45,857 nucleotides of DNA, from assembly GCA_030427285.1 (NCBI GenBank), contig JAUHWX010000002.1, forward strand, positions 1-45,857, read 5' to 3'. This DNA comes from Bacteroidia bacterium. Lineage in GTDB: Bacteria; Bacteroidota; Bacteroidia; Flavobacteriales; Schleiferiaceae. The notes under the pieces were generated by a model that worked only from the letters and a program-made list of their open reading frames with translations, did not search any database and was not told the DNA's origin. The position numbers were made by a program, and so were the translations under genes. Of the stretch, positions 16,941-25,289 are shown piece after piece; position 1 is the first letter of the stretch, and the number at the start of each line of letters is the position of its first letter.

Positions 16941-19900
16941 ATCTGGGGTTTCCACTATTTCAGCTCTCAAGCCGTCCAAGTAAAAATGGAGCTTTACATT
17001 TGCTTTATGACCGGGAGAATATTTTTCATAGTTGCCTTTTATTAGTCTAAACGTTCGTTGAAGATAAGGGATTTTCATACCCTTGTGGGAATTGTTTCCC
17101 CTAGCAACAACAATACCTTCAAAAACCCAATCTTCTCCAAAAGGATCTTGCCAGACAACGTGAAATTCAGGATTTAGACCGTTGTATCGCGTTTTGATTT
17201 GCTTAAGATGTTCAAGACCATATTTGAAATGACGATTGTATGATTCAGCTACGAAATTATAGTAATGAAAGCGGAGAGGTAAAACTTCTTCAAGAAATGA
17301 GAATTTTTTAGAAAGTTCAAAGAAGTAAATTCTTTCATTATTGTCATGCAATCTTCTTGCAGAATATTTAAAAAGAAACTTTACCACCTCGTTATTATCC
17401 ATATGGTGCTTCATTTCATCAACCAAAAAAGACTTTTTCTCTTCGCTATTTTCTGTAGACTCATAATAGTTAAATAGTAGAATGCAAGCGTATGGCCGAA
17501 GATTTGCTTGGGAGTAGAGGGTTTCTAGATAATTTAGGTATTCGCTGTCATCAGAAATTTCTTTAAGATAATTTGCGTATTCAGTCCTAAGGGATTCTAA
17601 GCGATCTAGGTTTTCAGTTACTGCATTTGACGCAAGGTCAAATAGTTCTTGGATTTGGATATTAAGCTGAAGTTGGAATTCATCTTCGTAATTAATTTTG
17701 TTAATCTCCCAAATGAGTAATTTGAGATAATCAACATAACTATACGCTGAAAAGGGGTCGTGAAGCTGTTTTGTAATAAAAAGATCCTTTGCTTCCTCTA
17801 GGAAAGTGGTAGTGAAATTCAGTTTTGTTTCTTTTTTATAATATAAACGTGCCAGTTCAAAATTCATAACGGCCCTTCGGTGGATGAACCTATGGTTTTG
17901 ATACTCTAACAAGGATTCAGCATAAATAAGAAGATCGAGGCCTTTTTTTAAGTCAGTTTGATTATTTCGGTATTGAAGGTTAATTGCATAGTTAAGAAGA
18001 TAGTAAGGATCATCAGATAATTTTGTGTGCGCAATGTCATAAAGCTTATTGATCTTAGTAGAAGAGAATACATCGTTACTTCGAAAAGCTTTCAATAGGT
18101 TAATTACCAAGTGTGAGTTTGTAGCCCCAAAATCAACGGTATTGAGCATTCTAACATAACTTTTATATTGTTTTTCTTTAGAAGGCAATAACTGTTGTAT
18201 AAGTCTTTCAGCAATAATTGGGTGCTTGGTATGAAAATATAAATCAGGTTCGGTTCCAAAATGAGTTTTACTATCTTGAATGAGTATCCCCCTACCTTCA
18301 GCCTTAATTACTTTCTCTGTAAAAATATCCCAGTCTAAAGAGATTATATGCTTTAGCCAACTAGCTGGCATAGAAAGTTTGTAGCGATGGAGTAACGCAG
18401 TGTATTTAAATGCACTTTGAGCATCTAACGACAGTTCATTGTATGCTCCTATGAGTTCATTAATATGTTTTCCTCCAGTCACTAGTTCCAAAAGAGCTAT
18501 GAATGAATCCCCTTTGAACTCATTATGGACTTTGCTGATCAGGCGTTGTTTTTCTTGCTCATCTCTAAAATTAACCAGTTTGGATAGTTTTAGTTTTTCG
18601 AGCAGATCGGTGATCTCTGATTTGGAGAGTCGCCCATTTATATTTATTTCATGCGCTTCTTTAACGTCCCGAATTGTTTTATGCCTTTCCAGTATATTTT
18701 CCCTGATAGGGGCAACAAAGAACAAGTTAAATTCGGTAAACTGATCGATGCTAAGTTCTCGTCTAAGGTCAAGGAGTGATTTAAAAGCACTGTCTATCTC
18801 AATTTCATCGCAGAATAATACGATATTTTTTGCGCTGCAATGTTCAAATAGGCTGCGTAAATGTTCGCTACGAAGCTTAAGGAAATCAACAATTTCAAAA
18901 GCCACTAGGTTCAGGTCTTCAATTTGATTTAGTTCATGGATTAGCCTTAATCCAATTGTTGATTTGCCAATACCAAAATCCCCTTTAAGAAAAAATATTG
19001 GGACAAACGGGGAGTTGTTGTTTTCAACAGCTTTTTGAATGATAGCCTTTATCCTTTTAGATTGGATTGAGCGAATAACATCCAAGCCTTTTAGAATAAC
19101 ATGGTAGTTTGGCTCTTCTCCCTTGTAGTAATCTTGCGGGTTAATAGGCTTGCTGTCGACCTGTGAGTTTAGTTGTCTTATAACGCCATTAAGCTGAACG
19201 GCTAAGGTGTTTGGTATTTGAATTCTAATCTCACGGCTGTCAGTGAAACGCAGTTTCCTTTTGTTTACAACATATTCCATCCCTTTGTCATTCCATGCCG
19301 CATAGGCTGCAAAAAAATCTTTAAAAGATGCTTTAATAATCTGGATACGTTGCTGAGTATAGTAGGCTAATGCGTTTTCATTAGGGTATGGATCGATATT
19401 AATCATCCATTTTCTTTCTCGAAAATTGTAAGAGTCAAATTTCTCAAGGAGTTGTTTGCCTAACTCGTCTTGGAAGGAGTAGCCTATTGAAATAAAAGAT
19501 ATGTTTGGTGAGATGTTTTTTAGGTCATGTAGAACATTCTTGTAAAATGACTTTGACTGCTGAAAATCGTCTGAAGAAAATATTAATGGAAATTCACTTT
19601 TATCAGAAACACAACCATTTAGTTTTACATATTTTATTTCATCGTTGGAAGAGCGATAGTTGTATTTTTGGAGTGTTCGGATTGGAACTAGCTTAAAGGG
19701 ATTTTTGCCGTTTAAAGCATCGTAAGCTTTTTCAACAAGGAGGTCATAGTTTGTAGTAATTATTTCCAGCCAGGGAACGGTGGCCATTATTTTGTGGCCT
19801 TCGGTGAGGTCAAGTTTTCTTAGCATTTTTTCAACTTCACTGTCAAAGTGAGTCCTTGAAAAGTGAGGGTCTGCAGAAAGGATATCTACAAACCTGGTAA

Positions 19901-20084
19901 TATCAGAGACATTTAATTGTTTGCCGAGATAATCCTCGTAATATTCGATAACTTCCTTACTTAAATATCTTTTTTCACCAACAGAAGCTCCGGCTCCAAG
20001 AAAAAGAATAGCATTTCCTTGTCGCATTTTATTAAAAATGGCATGAAGTTCATCTGTCTGTGACTGTATATCTAAAATGTGCAT
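16926..20084 (-). CDS. SIR2-STAND NTPase, putative anti-phage defence protein
   Basis: 1052 residues from ATG at 20084; the frame could start two codons earlier at a TTG. Residues about 5-260 are a SIR2-like NAD-binding domain: FLGAGASVG (28-36), ITTNYD (109-114, with N112 and D114), and SIGYSFQDE (199-207). A P-loop NTPase follows: Walker A GDFGIGKST with K374, Walker B IVLFCDE with D426-E427. The C-terminal 500 residues are helical and repeat-like. This order (NADase effector, STAND switch, helical sensor) is that of Avs5-like and related phage-sensing proteins that deplete NAD on infection. The motif where SIR2 enzymes usually have a catalytic histidine reads KLNGC (N156). The gene is more A+T rich than its flanks. 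Confidence 0.85.
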   Translation of the reverse strand: MHILDIQSQTDELHAIFNKMRQGNAILFLGAGASVGEKRYLSKEVIEYYEDYLGKQLNVSDITRFVDILSADPHFSRTHFDSEVEKMLRKLDLTEGHKIMATVPWLEIITTNYDLLVEKAYDALNGKNPFKLVPIRTLQKYNYRSSNDEIKYVKLNGCVSDKSEFPLIFSSDDFQQSKSFYKNVLHDLKNISPNISFISIGYSFQDELGKQLLEKFDSYNFRERKWMINIDPYPNENALAYYTQQRIQIIKASFKDFFAAYAAWNDKGMEYVVNKRKLRFTDSREIRIQIPNTLAVQLNGVIRQLNSQVDSKPINPQDYYKGEEPNYHVILKGLDVIRSIQSKRIKAIIQKAVENNNSPFVPIFFLKGDFGIGKSTIGLRLIHELNQIEDLNLVAFEIVDFLKLRSEHLRSLFEHCSAKNIVLFCDEIEIDSAFKSLLDLRRELSIDQFTEFNLFFVAPIRENILERHKTIRDVKEAHEININGRLSKSEITDLLEKLKLSKLVNFRDEQEKQRLISKVHNEFKGDSFIALLELVTGGKHINELIGAYNELSLDAQSAFKYTALLHRYKLSMPASWLKHIISLDWDIFTEKVIKAEGRGILIQDSKTHFGTEPDLYFHTKHPIIAERLIQQLLPSKEKQYKSYVRMLNTVDFGATNSHLVINLLKAFRSNDVFSSTKINKLYDIAHTKLSDDPYYLLNYAINLQYRNNQTDLKKGLDLLIYAESLLEYQNHRFIHRRAVMNFELARLYYKKETKLNFTTTFLEEAKDLFITKQLHDPFSAYSYVDYLKLLIWEINKINYEDEFQLQLNIQIQELFDLASNAVTENLDRLESLRTEYANYLKEISDDSEYLNYLETLYSQANLRPYACILLFNYYESTENSEEKKSFLVDEMKHHMDNNEVVKFLFKYSARRLHDNNERIYFFELSKKFSFLEEVLPLRFHYYNFVAESYNRHFKYGLEHLKQIKTRYNGLNPEFHVVWQDPFGEDWVFEGIVVARGNNSHKGMKIPYLQRTFRLIKGNYEKYSPGHKANVKLHFYLDGLRAEIVETPDDTLM

Positions 20085-20141
20085 GGTCAAGGTTAGAATT
20101 AGTTGAAAGCTAAAATCGAAAAAATATTTTGTTTGTCCCCG

Positions 20142-21023
20142 CTAACCCGGATTTACAACCCCTCCATCTTCAATAACCTTAGTTCTCCTCGTCACCTTCG
20201 TCCACCCCCAAGCCCCAGCAAACAAAACCCCCGCAAAAGTGGCCATAGCTCCGGCAATGCTACCATCCAAAATAAGTGCTAAATAATAACCTCCTACAGC
20301 AGTGAGAATTCCCAGAAGGGCCGTGAGCCAAAGCATTTTTTTGAGGCTTTCGGTAAGAAGATATGCTGTGGCGGGTGGAGCTATAAGGAGAGCCACTACT
20401 AAAATTGCTCCAACAGATTCAAAAGAAACAACGGTGGTGAGGCTCACTAATCCCATAAAACCAAAGTGCCAAAAGGCGGTGGAAATACCCAAAGCCTTGG
20501 CGTAATCCGCATTAAAGGTGGTTAAGGCCAAGCCTTTGTAGCCTTTTACTAATGCTATAATAATAATGAGCAGAACTGTTCCGCTAATCCACAAAGCTCG
20601 GGGGCCGATGTTAGTTCCATTGCCTAGCAAAATTGGGTCTAGCGGCACATAAGCGATTTCGCCATATAGCACACATTCCTGGTCAAGGTCTACCTGCCCG
20701 GTAAAGCTGGAAATAAGAATTACACCAAATGCAAAAAGAGAAGTGAAGGTTACGCCAATCGAAGCGTCTTCCTGCAGGTTCGCTTTTTTGTGAAGTATCT
20801 CAATCAAAATAGTGGTAAGTACACCAATAGCTGCTGCTCCTGCCAGCATTACAAAGTTTCCTCGCGAACCGGAGATTAAAAAGGCAATCACAATTCCTGG
20901 TAGTACAGCGTGGGAAATGGCATCGCCTACCATCGCCATTTTTCGTAGAATGAGGTAGCAGCCGAGGAGGCCGCAGCTTATGGCTATTACTGATGCTGTT
21001 AGTATGATGTAGAATGCTGCCAC
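20142..21023 (-). CDS. Metal ABC transporter permease (ABC-3 / ZnuB-MntB family)
   Basis: 293 residues with about eight or nine hydrophobic helices. The family signature MAMVGDAISHAVLPGIVIAF (about 29-48) is present, as is DPILLG before a later helix. It is the second permease of the locus, so the transporter probably uses a heterodimeric membrane domain with the fused permease upstream. The start shown is a GTG codon. It is separated from the first permease by the heptamer repeat tract. Substrate is Mn, Zn or Fe by family; context favours Mn or Zn. Confidence 0.92.
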   Translation of the reverse strand: MAAFYIILTASVIAISCGLLGCYLILRKMAMVGDAISHAVLPGIVIAFLISGSRGNFVMLAGAAAIGVLTTILIEILHKKANLQEDASIGVTFTSLFAFGVILISSFTGQVDLDQECVLYGEIAYVPLDPILLGNGTNIGPRALWISGTVLLIIIIALVKGYKGLALTTFNADYAKALGISTAFWHFGFMGLVSLTTVVSFESVGAILVVALLIAPPATAYLLTESLKKMLWLTALLGILTAVGGYYLALILDGSIAGAMATFAGVLFAGAWGWTKVTRRTKVIEDGGVVNPG

Positions 21024-21089
21024 GCTTCGCGGTTTAATGTTATAAAGTTCAATGTTAAAGGTTGTACGTCTTAAGGGTTTCGCAAATTT

Positions 21090-21166
21090 CCCTACTCCCT
21101 ACTCCCTACTCCCTACTCCCTACTCCCTACTCCCTACTCCCTACTCCCTACTCCCTACTCCCTACT
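21090..21166. repeat. Eleven perfect tandem heptamers (CCCTACT / AGTAGGG)
   Basis: Eleven uninterrupted identical 7-bp units fill 77 bases. On the strand of the metal operon (minus) each unit is AGTAGGG, so GGG tracts recur every seven bases with AGTA loops, which fits the G-quadruplex pattern. The tract begins at the stop codon of the fused permease (TAG at 21165-21167) and lies about 67 bases before the next permease start. Copy number is expected to vary by slippage. There are no spacers, so this is not CRISPR. Confidence 0.97.
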
Positions 21167-22454
21167 ACTTATACGGTATCGGACTTTCATGCGGATCCTT
21201 GTCCGGGTAGCCGAGTTCACGCAAAAGTTCTTCTTCTATTTCGGGACTAATAATATGTTCAATGGTTTCGGCATTTGGGTGAATGTGGTCAGCTTTGAGG
21301 CGCATACGCTGGGTGAGGTACATTTCCCAAAGTCGGTGAAGGCGCACTACGCGCTTGGCTTCTGTTAAACCTTCTTCACTCAGTCGAAATCCTTCAGCTT
21401 GGCGCAAAATCAAAAAGCGCTTTTTCAATAGGCGTAATCCCTTCTTAAGTTCATCCGAGTTAAATTGTCGTATTTCCTGAAGGTCTTCTTCATCAATCAC
21501 CGGGAAGTCTGCGGCTCGTCTTTCGCTGAGGTGATAAATAGCCTTCAGGATGTTTTCAGTTAAGATCTTCTCACGGTTTTCACGCTGGCGCTTCATTTTG
21601 CTCCATAGTCCGCGCTTGGGCGCAAATACCAAAGAGATTACCGCTATTGCGGAAAGGCTCATCACAATCCATGGTCCGGTGGGCATGTTGGGGGCGGTAA
21701 AGCTGATGTATGAACCTACAAACCCCGAGAGCATTCCGGCAAAACCGGCAATGAAAAGCATCTTCACCAGATTTTCTGTCCAGGAGCGTGCGGCAGCAGC
21801 TGGAGTGATAATCAAAGCAGCCATCAACACTACGCCCACGGCTTGTATTCCGGTGGCTATAGCCAAAACGGTGATGGACGAAAGCACAAACTGCAAGCTC
21901 TTTACGGGTAGCCCCGAAATTTGAGCAAATTCCGCGTTAAAGCTCATCAGCTTAAATTCTTTAAAAAGTAAAAACACCGTTGCCAGAAGTATGCTGGCTA
22001 CCACAGAGTACGCTACCAAGTCATCTTTGGTCATGGAGGCGGCCTTACCGAAAAGGAACTGATCGAGCCCAGCCTGATTGCCTGCACCGGAATGTTGAAT
22101 GTGGGTGAGGAGCAGAATCCCAACCCCAAAAAATACGCTTAGCACCAAGCCAATGGCCGTGTCGGGTTTTAATTTGGAATGTTTTGTAATGGCCTCAATG
22201 AGGAGCATGGCAGCCCATCCGCTAATAAGCGCACCAAACATGAGTATGTAGGGGCTTTTACTTTGGGTAACCATAAATGAAATGGCGATACCTGGCAAAA
22301 TAGCGTGGGCAATGGCATCCCCGATAAGGGAGCGCTTGCGCAAAAAAGCAAAACTTCCTACCATAGCAGCGCTCATGCCAATAAACATGGTGCCGAAGGT
22401 TACAACCCGCACGTTGGGGTTGCTAAAGCTCAAAAACTCAAGAAGCTCCTTCAT
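21165..22454 (-). CDS. Metal ABC transporter permease fused to a DtxR/MntR-like domain
   Basis: 429 residues. Residues 1-280 are an ABC-3 permease (LIGDAIAHAILPGIAISF at 43-60; about eight helices). Residues about 297-429 resemble a DtxR/MntR regulator: a winged-helix-like part (ILKAIYHLS to EGFRLSEEG) and a dimerisation/metal part with HRLWEMYL (H373) and the ExxEH ligand set E396, E399, H400, ending DKDPHESPIP. The SH3/FeoA-like C-terminal domain of the true regulator is absent. The cytoplasmic domain could sense metal and throttle transport (inference). Its start overlaps the ATPase gene by 17 bases, so expression is coupled. Confidence 0.93.
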   Translation of the reverse strand: MKELLEFLSFSNPNVRVVTFGTMFIGMSAAMVGSFAFLRKRSLIGDAIAHAILPGIAISFMVTQSKSPYILMFGALISGWAAMLLIEAITKHSKLKPDTAIGLVLSVFFGVGILLLTHIQHSGAGNQAGLDQFLFGKAASMTKDDLVAYSVVASILLATVFLLFKEFKLMSFNAEFAQISGLPVKSLQFVLSSITVLAIATGIQAVGVVLMAALIITPAAAARSWTENLVKMLFIAGFAGMLSGFVGSYISFTAPNMPTGPWIVMSLSAIAVISLVFAPKRGLWSKMKRQRENREKILTENILKAIYHLSERRAADFPVIDEEDLQEIRQFNSDELKKGLRLLKKRFLILRQAEGFRLSEEGLTEAKRVVRLHRLWEMYLTQRMRLKADHIHPNAETIEHIISPEIEEELLRELGYPDKDPHESPIPYK

Positions 22455-23268
22455 CGCCTGGGCCTTCTTTTTCTTTAAACTCGCTTTCGCGCATAGGGAA
22501 ATCTTTCTTCGCCATCAGGTCTCCAATTCGCGACAAAACTGTGAGGCGTCCACCATAAGCTTCCTGCAAAAGTTCGGTTTCAAACACTTCTTGTTTGGGG
22601 CCGCTGGCCACCAATCTTGTGTTCAGCAAAACGATCCAATCAAAATATTCGTAAGCTGTTTGCAGATCGTGATGTACTATCACCACTGTCTTTCCTTCCT
22701 TTTTCATTTCAGAAAGCAAGGTTAAAATGGACTCTTCCGTGGCGGCATCTACCCCTACAAAAGGTTCGTCCATTAGGTATAAATCGGCTTGTTGAGCCAA
22801 TGAGCGTGCAATGAAAACTCTTTGCTGTTGTCCACCCGAAAGTTGAGAAATCTGACGGTTGGCATAAGGCAGCATATTTACTTTTTCTAGCGCTTCCGTT
22901 GCAATGTCCTTATCCTTTTTGGTTAGTCTTTTAAAGAGGTTGCTTTTGCGGTAACGCCCCATCATAACCACATCCATCACATTGGCGGGAAAGTCCCAAT
23001 CTACCGTTTCACGCTGAGGTACATAACTTACCCTTTCGCGGACTTCGTCCAGCTTTTTGCCAAACATATTTACATAGCCGCTGTCGGGTTTCATCAGTCC
23101 CATCATGTTGCGAAGTAGTGTGGTTTTTCCCGAACCATTTGGGCCAACAATGCCAATGAGCTGGCCTTGTGGCAAACTAAAGTCAATGTCCCACAATACC
23201 GGCTTGCGGTTGTAGCTTGCAGTGAGGTTGTGTACCTCTATCGCGGTTTTTTCGGGTCTGATGTCCAT
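22438..23268 (-). CDS. Metal ABC transporter ATP-binding protein
   Basis: 276 residues: Walker A GPNGSGKTT (42-50), Q-loop VPQRETVDW, signature LSGGQQQR (143-150), Walker B LYLMDEPF (163-170) and a switch histidine in IVHHD. It belongs to the ZnuC/MntA family of cluster-9 metal importers. The 3' end overlaps the fused permease gene. Upstream, 377 bases of repeat-like non-coding sequence separate it from the binding-protein gene, so it may need its own promoter. Confidence 0.95.
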   Translation of the reverse strand: MDIRPEKTAIEVHNLTASYNRKPVLWDIDFSLPQGQLIGIVGPNGSGKTTLLRNMMGLMKPDSGYVNMFGKKLDEVRERVSYVPQRETVDWDFPANVMDVVMMGRYRKSNLFKRLTKKDKDIATEALEKVNMLPYANRQISQLSGGQQQRVFIARSLAQQADLYLMDEPFVGVDAATEESILTLLSEMKKEGKTVVIVHHDLQTAYEYFDWIVLLNTRLVASGPKQEVFETELLQEAYGGRLTVLSRIGDLMAKKDFPMRESEFKEKEGPGDEGAS

Positions 23269-23645
23269 GTTTCTTTTATGTTTTGATGTTCGTTTTTGGG
23301 TTACTCACTTTCGTTCGTGAGCTCGGCTTTCGTCCTCGGTTGATCAAAAAAGAACCAAAAAAATCAAGGCTGCTTATAAATTTCTTGAAAACCACGGCTT
23401 CAACTTTCTTCCGAAATCCAAGCCATTTCGCTGCGCTTCATTTCAGGATTTCTCATAAATCGAAAGCTTCATCCTCGTTTTCTACCAAATTTCTAAAAGG
23501 CCAATCCTAAAAACGCTATAGTCATCGCTAGGTCAGGTCGAGCGGAGTCGAGACCCCTTGGCGCTTCGTTTCTTTGTTCCTCAGAATCACTCAGGGTGAC
23601 ACTCTCAGCCATTTTAACTTTTAACCTTTCACTTATAACTCTCAC
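23269..23645. repeat. Non-coding interspersed-repeat-like sequence inside the metal operon
   Basis: No gene is supported. The stretch has features I associate with dispersed Bacteroidetes intergenic elements: a GATCAAAAAAGAACCAAAAA block near 23341, the inverted pair CTCAC/GTGAG near 23306-23323, a GTCGAGCGGAGTCGAGACC block at 23537-23555, and CTCAGGGTGAC at 23590-23600. The last 11-mer is the exact reverse complement of GTCACCCTGAG in the inverted repeat at 42806. Whether the whole block is repeated in the genome needs a genome search. Confidence 0.55.
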
Positions 23646-24551
23646 CTACTTAAGCGCCTCCGTTATCACCTTCACATTGTGATCAAACATTCCAACATAG
23701 GTTCCTTCTGGGGTGCCGGCAGCACCTAGTGCATCTGAGTATAATTCACCACCGAGTTTTACGTTATGTCCACTTTCACGGCAGCCTTCTATCACCGCTT
23801 CGATAGATTTTTTGGGTACCGAGCTTTCCACAAATATGGCTTTGATCTTTTTCTCTGTGATGTATTTTACCAGTTCCGAAATATCTTGCAAACCGTATTC
23901 TGCGGTAGTACTGATGCCTTGCAGGCCGAGGACTTCCATCCCATATTGTTTCCCAAAATATTTGAAAGCATCATGAGCTGTGATCATTATTCGCTGTTCC
24001 GCAGGGATCTGATTTAATTGATCCACAATTCGGCCATGGAGATAATAAAGTTCTTTAGCATAATCCTGTCGGTTTGCTTCTATTGAATCTGCATAAGCAG
24101 GAAAGGTTTCTTGTAACTTTTTTGAAAGGCCATTTACACCACGCACCCACACAGTCACGTCAAACCAGATGTGTGGATCTTCAGCACCTTGAAAGTCGGT
24201 GCTATTAATAAGTAAGTTTTTTGGAACAAATTCAGCAATGGCAAATGTGGGTTTGGTTTTACCAAGTTTTTCAAATATTTCGCCCATTTTGCCTTCAAGG
24301 TGAAGCCCATTATAAACCACCACATCGGCATTTGTTAGTGCAGCGATATCGCCTTGTGTAGCTTTATATAAATGTGGGTCAACCCCGGCACCCATTAGTG
24401 AAGTTACCTTAATTGTATCACCTACAAGGTTTTGCACAGCATCGCCAATTATGCTCGTGGTGCACACAATGTGCGGTCGGTCATCTTTTTTCGTTTCGGT
24501 ACAAGAAATAGCGAATACGGCTAAGACACAGAATAGAATTATTTTTTTCAT
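23646..24551 (-). CDS. Metal ABC transporter substrate-binding lipoprotein (TroA/ZnuA family)
   Basis: 301 residues from ATG at 24551, which opens a lipoprotein signal ending AISC (C17) and overlaps the regulator stop as ATGA. An upstream frame extension would only add nine residues. The four metal ligands of cluster-9 binding proteins are in place: H60 (DPHLY), H127 (DPHIW), H193 (TAHDAFKYFG) and D273 (YSDALG). A His at the third position is the ZnuA/TroA pattern; Mn-specific PsaA/MntC proteins have Glu there. TroA binds both Mn and Zn, so the substrate stays open. The long His/Asp loop of classical ZnuA is missing. Confidence 0.93.
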   Translation of the reverse strand: MKKIILFCVLAVFAISCTETKKDDRPHIVCTTSIIGDAVQNLVGDTIKVTSLMGAGVDPHLYKATQGDIAALTNADVVVYNGLHLEGKMGEIFEKLGKTKPTFAIAEFVPKNLLINSTDFQGAEDPHIWFDVTVWVRGVNGLSKKLQETFPAYADSIEANRQDYAKELYYLHGRIVDQLNQIPAEQRIMITAHDAFKYFGKQYGMEVLGLQGISTTAEYGLQDISELVKYITEKKIKAIFVESSVPKKSIEAVIEGCRESGHNVKLGGELYSDALGAAGTPEGTYVGMFDHNVKVITEALK

Positions 24552-25207
24552 AGTTGCTTTACAAATAGATTGGTACATACGGCAGCGCTAAGGCTTGTGT
24601 CGGATGTTGAGTTTATTTTTACACGCATTGATCCGTCAAATTCTTCTTTCTCTTCCACCATGAGTTTGGCGCCTAAGCCAATGCCCAGCTTTTCGAGATA
24701 TCGAAGAAATTCCGGTGAGGTATCTTTTACACCTCTTATTATTACCTCAGAATTTATTTCACATTCCTCTAAAGTGGTCTCTGTCCTTTTCGGGAAATTA
24801 CCAGCATCATCTGGAATAGGATCACCATGGGGGTCATACTTCGGGTTACCCAAATAAGAGTCTAGTCTATCGGTAAGTTTTACAGACTGGATGTGCTCTA
24901 GCTGCTCAGCCACCTCATGCACTTCCTCCCATCCAAAACCGAGTTTGTCTACCAAAAAAACTTCCCACAGGCGATGCTTACGAACAGTTTTAATGGCGAT
25001 TTCTTTGCCTTTGGCGGTAAGCTTTACGCCTTGGTACTTTTTGTAAATGAGTAAATCTTTATCACTCAGTTTCTTAAGCATATCGCTCACAGAAGCCGCT
25101 TTGGTTTCAAGCCTTTCGGCAATGGCATTGGTAGTGGCGCCTTTTTCAGATCCTTGAGATAGGAAATGTATGGCTTTCAGGTAATTCTCTTCGGTAAATG
25201 TGTACAT
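24548..25207 (-). CDS. DtxR/MntR-family metal-dependent transcriptional regulator
   Basis: 219 residues from MYTFTEENYL at 25207; seven earlier in-frame codons look non-coding. The winged helix (about 5-70, TTNAIAERLETKAASVSDMLKKL) binds DNA; the dimerisation domain carries H78 (KHRLWE) and the ExxEH set E101, E104, H105; NPKYDPHGDPIP (121-132) is the family hinge; an FeoA/SH3-like domain ends the protein. It should repress its own operon and the divergent TonB receptor when metal is plentiful, consistent with the two operator-like palindromes upstream. Confidence 0.93.
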   Translation of the reverse strand: MYTFTEENYLKAIHFLSQGSEKGATTNAIAERLETKAASVSDMLKKLSDKDLLIYKKYQGVKLTAKGKEIAIKTVRKHRLWEVFLVDKLGFGWEEVHEVAEQLEHIQSVKLTDRLDSYLGNPKYDPHGDPIPDDAGNFPKRTETTLEECEINSEVIIRGVKDTSPEFLRYLEKLGIGLGAKLMVEEKEEFDGSMRVKINSTSDTSLSAAVCTNLFVKQL

Positions 25208-25219
25208 CAAAAAACAATT

Positions 25220-25235
25220 GCTAGGCAAATCTAAG
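25220..25235. promoter_or_regulatory. DtxR/MntR-type operator, regulator side
   Basis: GCTAGGCAAATCTAAG matches the reverse complement of the palindrome at 25265 in 12 of 16 positions, keeping the core TAGGCAAA.CTAA. It begins 13 bases before the regulator ATG, suiting autorepression. Weaker symmetry than its partner suggests lower affinity. Confidence 0.6.
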
Positions 25236-25264
25236 ACAAAATGTTTGATAGCTAATATTTAATA

Positions 25265-25280
25265 TTTAGGTTTGCCTAAA
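25265..25280. promoter_or_regulatory. DtxR/MntR-type operator, TonB-receptor side
   Basis: TTTAGGTTTGCCTAAA is an inverted repeat with perfect 6-bp arms (TTTAGG/CCTAAA), resembling DtxR-family boxes with TTAGG half-sites. It ends nine bases before the receptor ATG, so occupancy would block the start of transcription or translation of the receptor. The regulator gene next door supplies the likely binding protein. Confidence 0.75.
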
Positions 25281-25289
25281 AAATAATCA

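Noticed and set aside
16926-20084. Metabolic protein deacetylase (sirtuin)
   Set aside because: The zinc-binding CxxC pairs of sirtuins are absent and the protein continues into a P-loop switch domain, the layout of immune STAND proteins.
21090-21166. Possible CRISPR array
   Set aside because: Units are contiguous 7-bp repeats without spacers and there are no cas genes in the window.
21062-21250. Plus-strand frame encoding repeated SLLPTPY units
   Set aside because: It is the translation of the heptamer tract read through its third base; it overlaps the end of a certain gene on the other strand and has no start context.
23283-23510. 75-codon plus-strand frame in the metal operon gap
   Set aside because: Basic, low-quality composition lying in repeat-like non-coding sequence; opposite to the operon and without recognisable motif.
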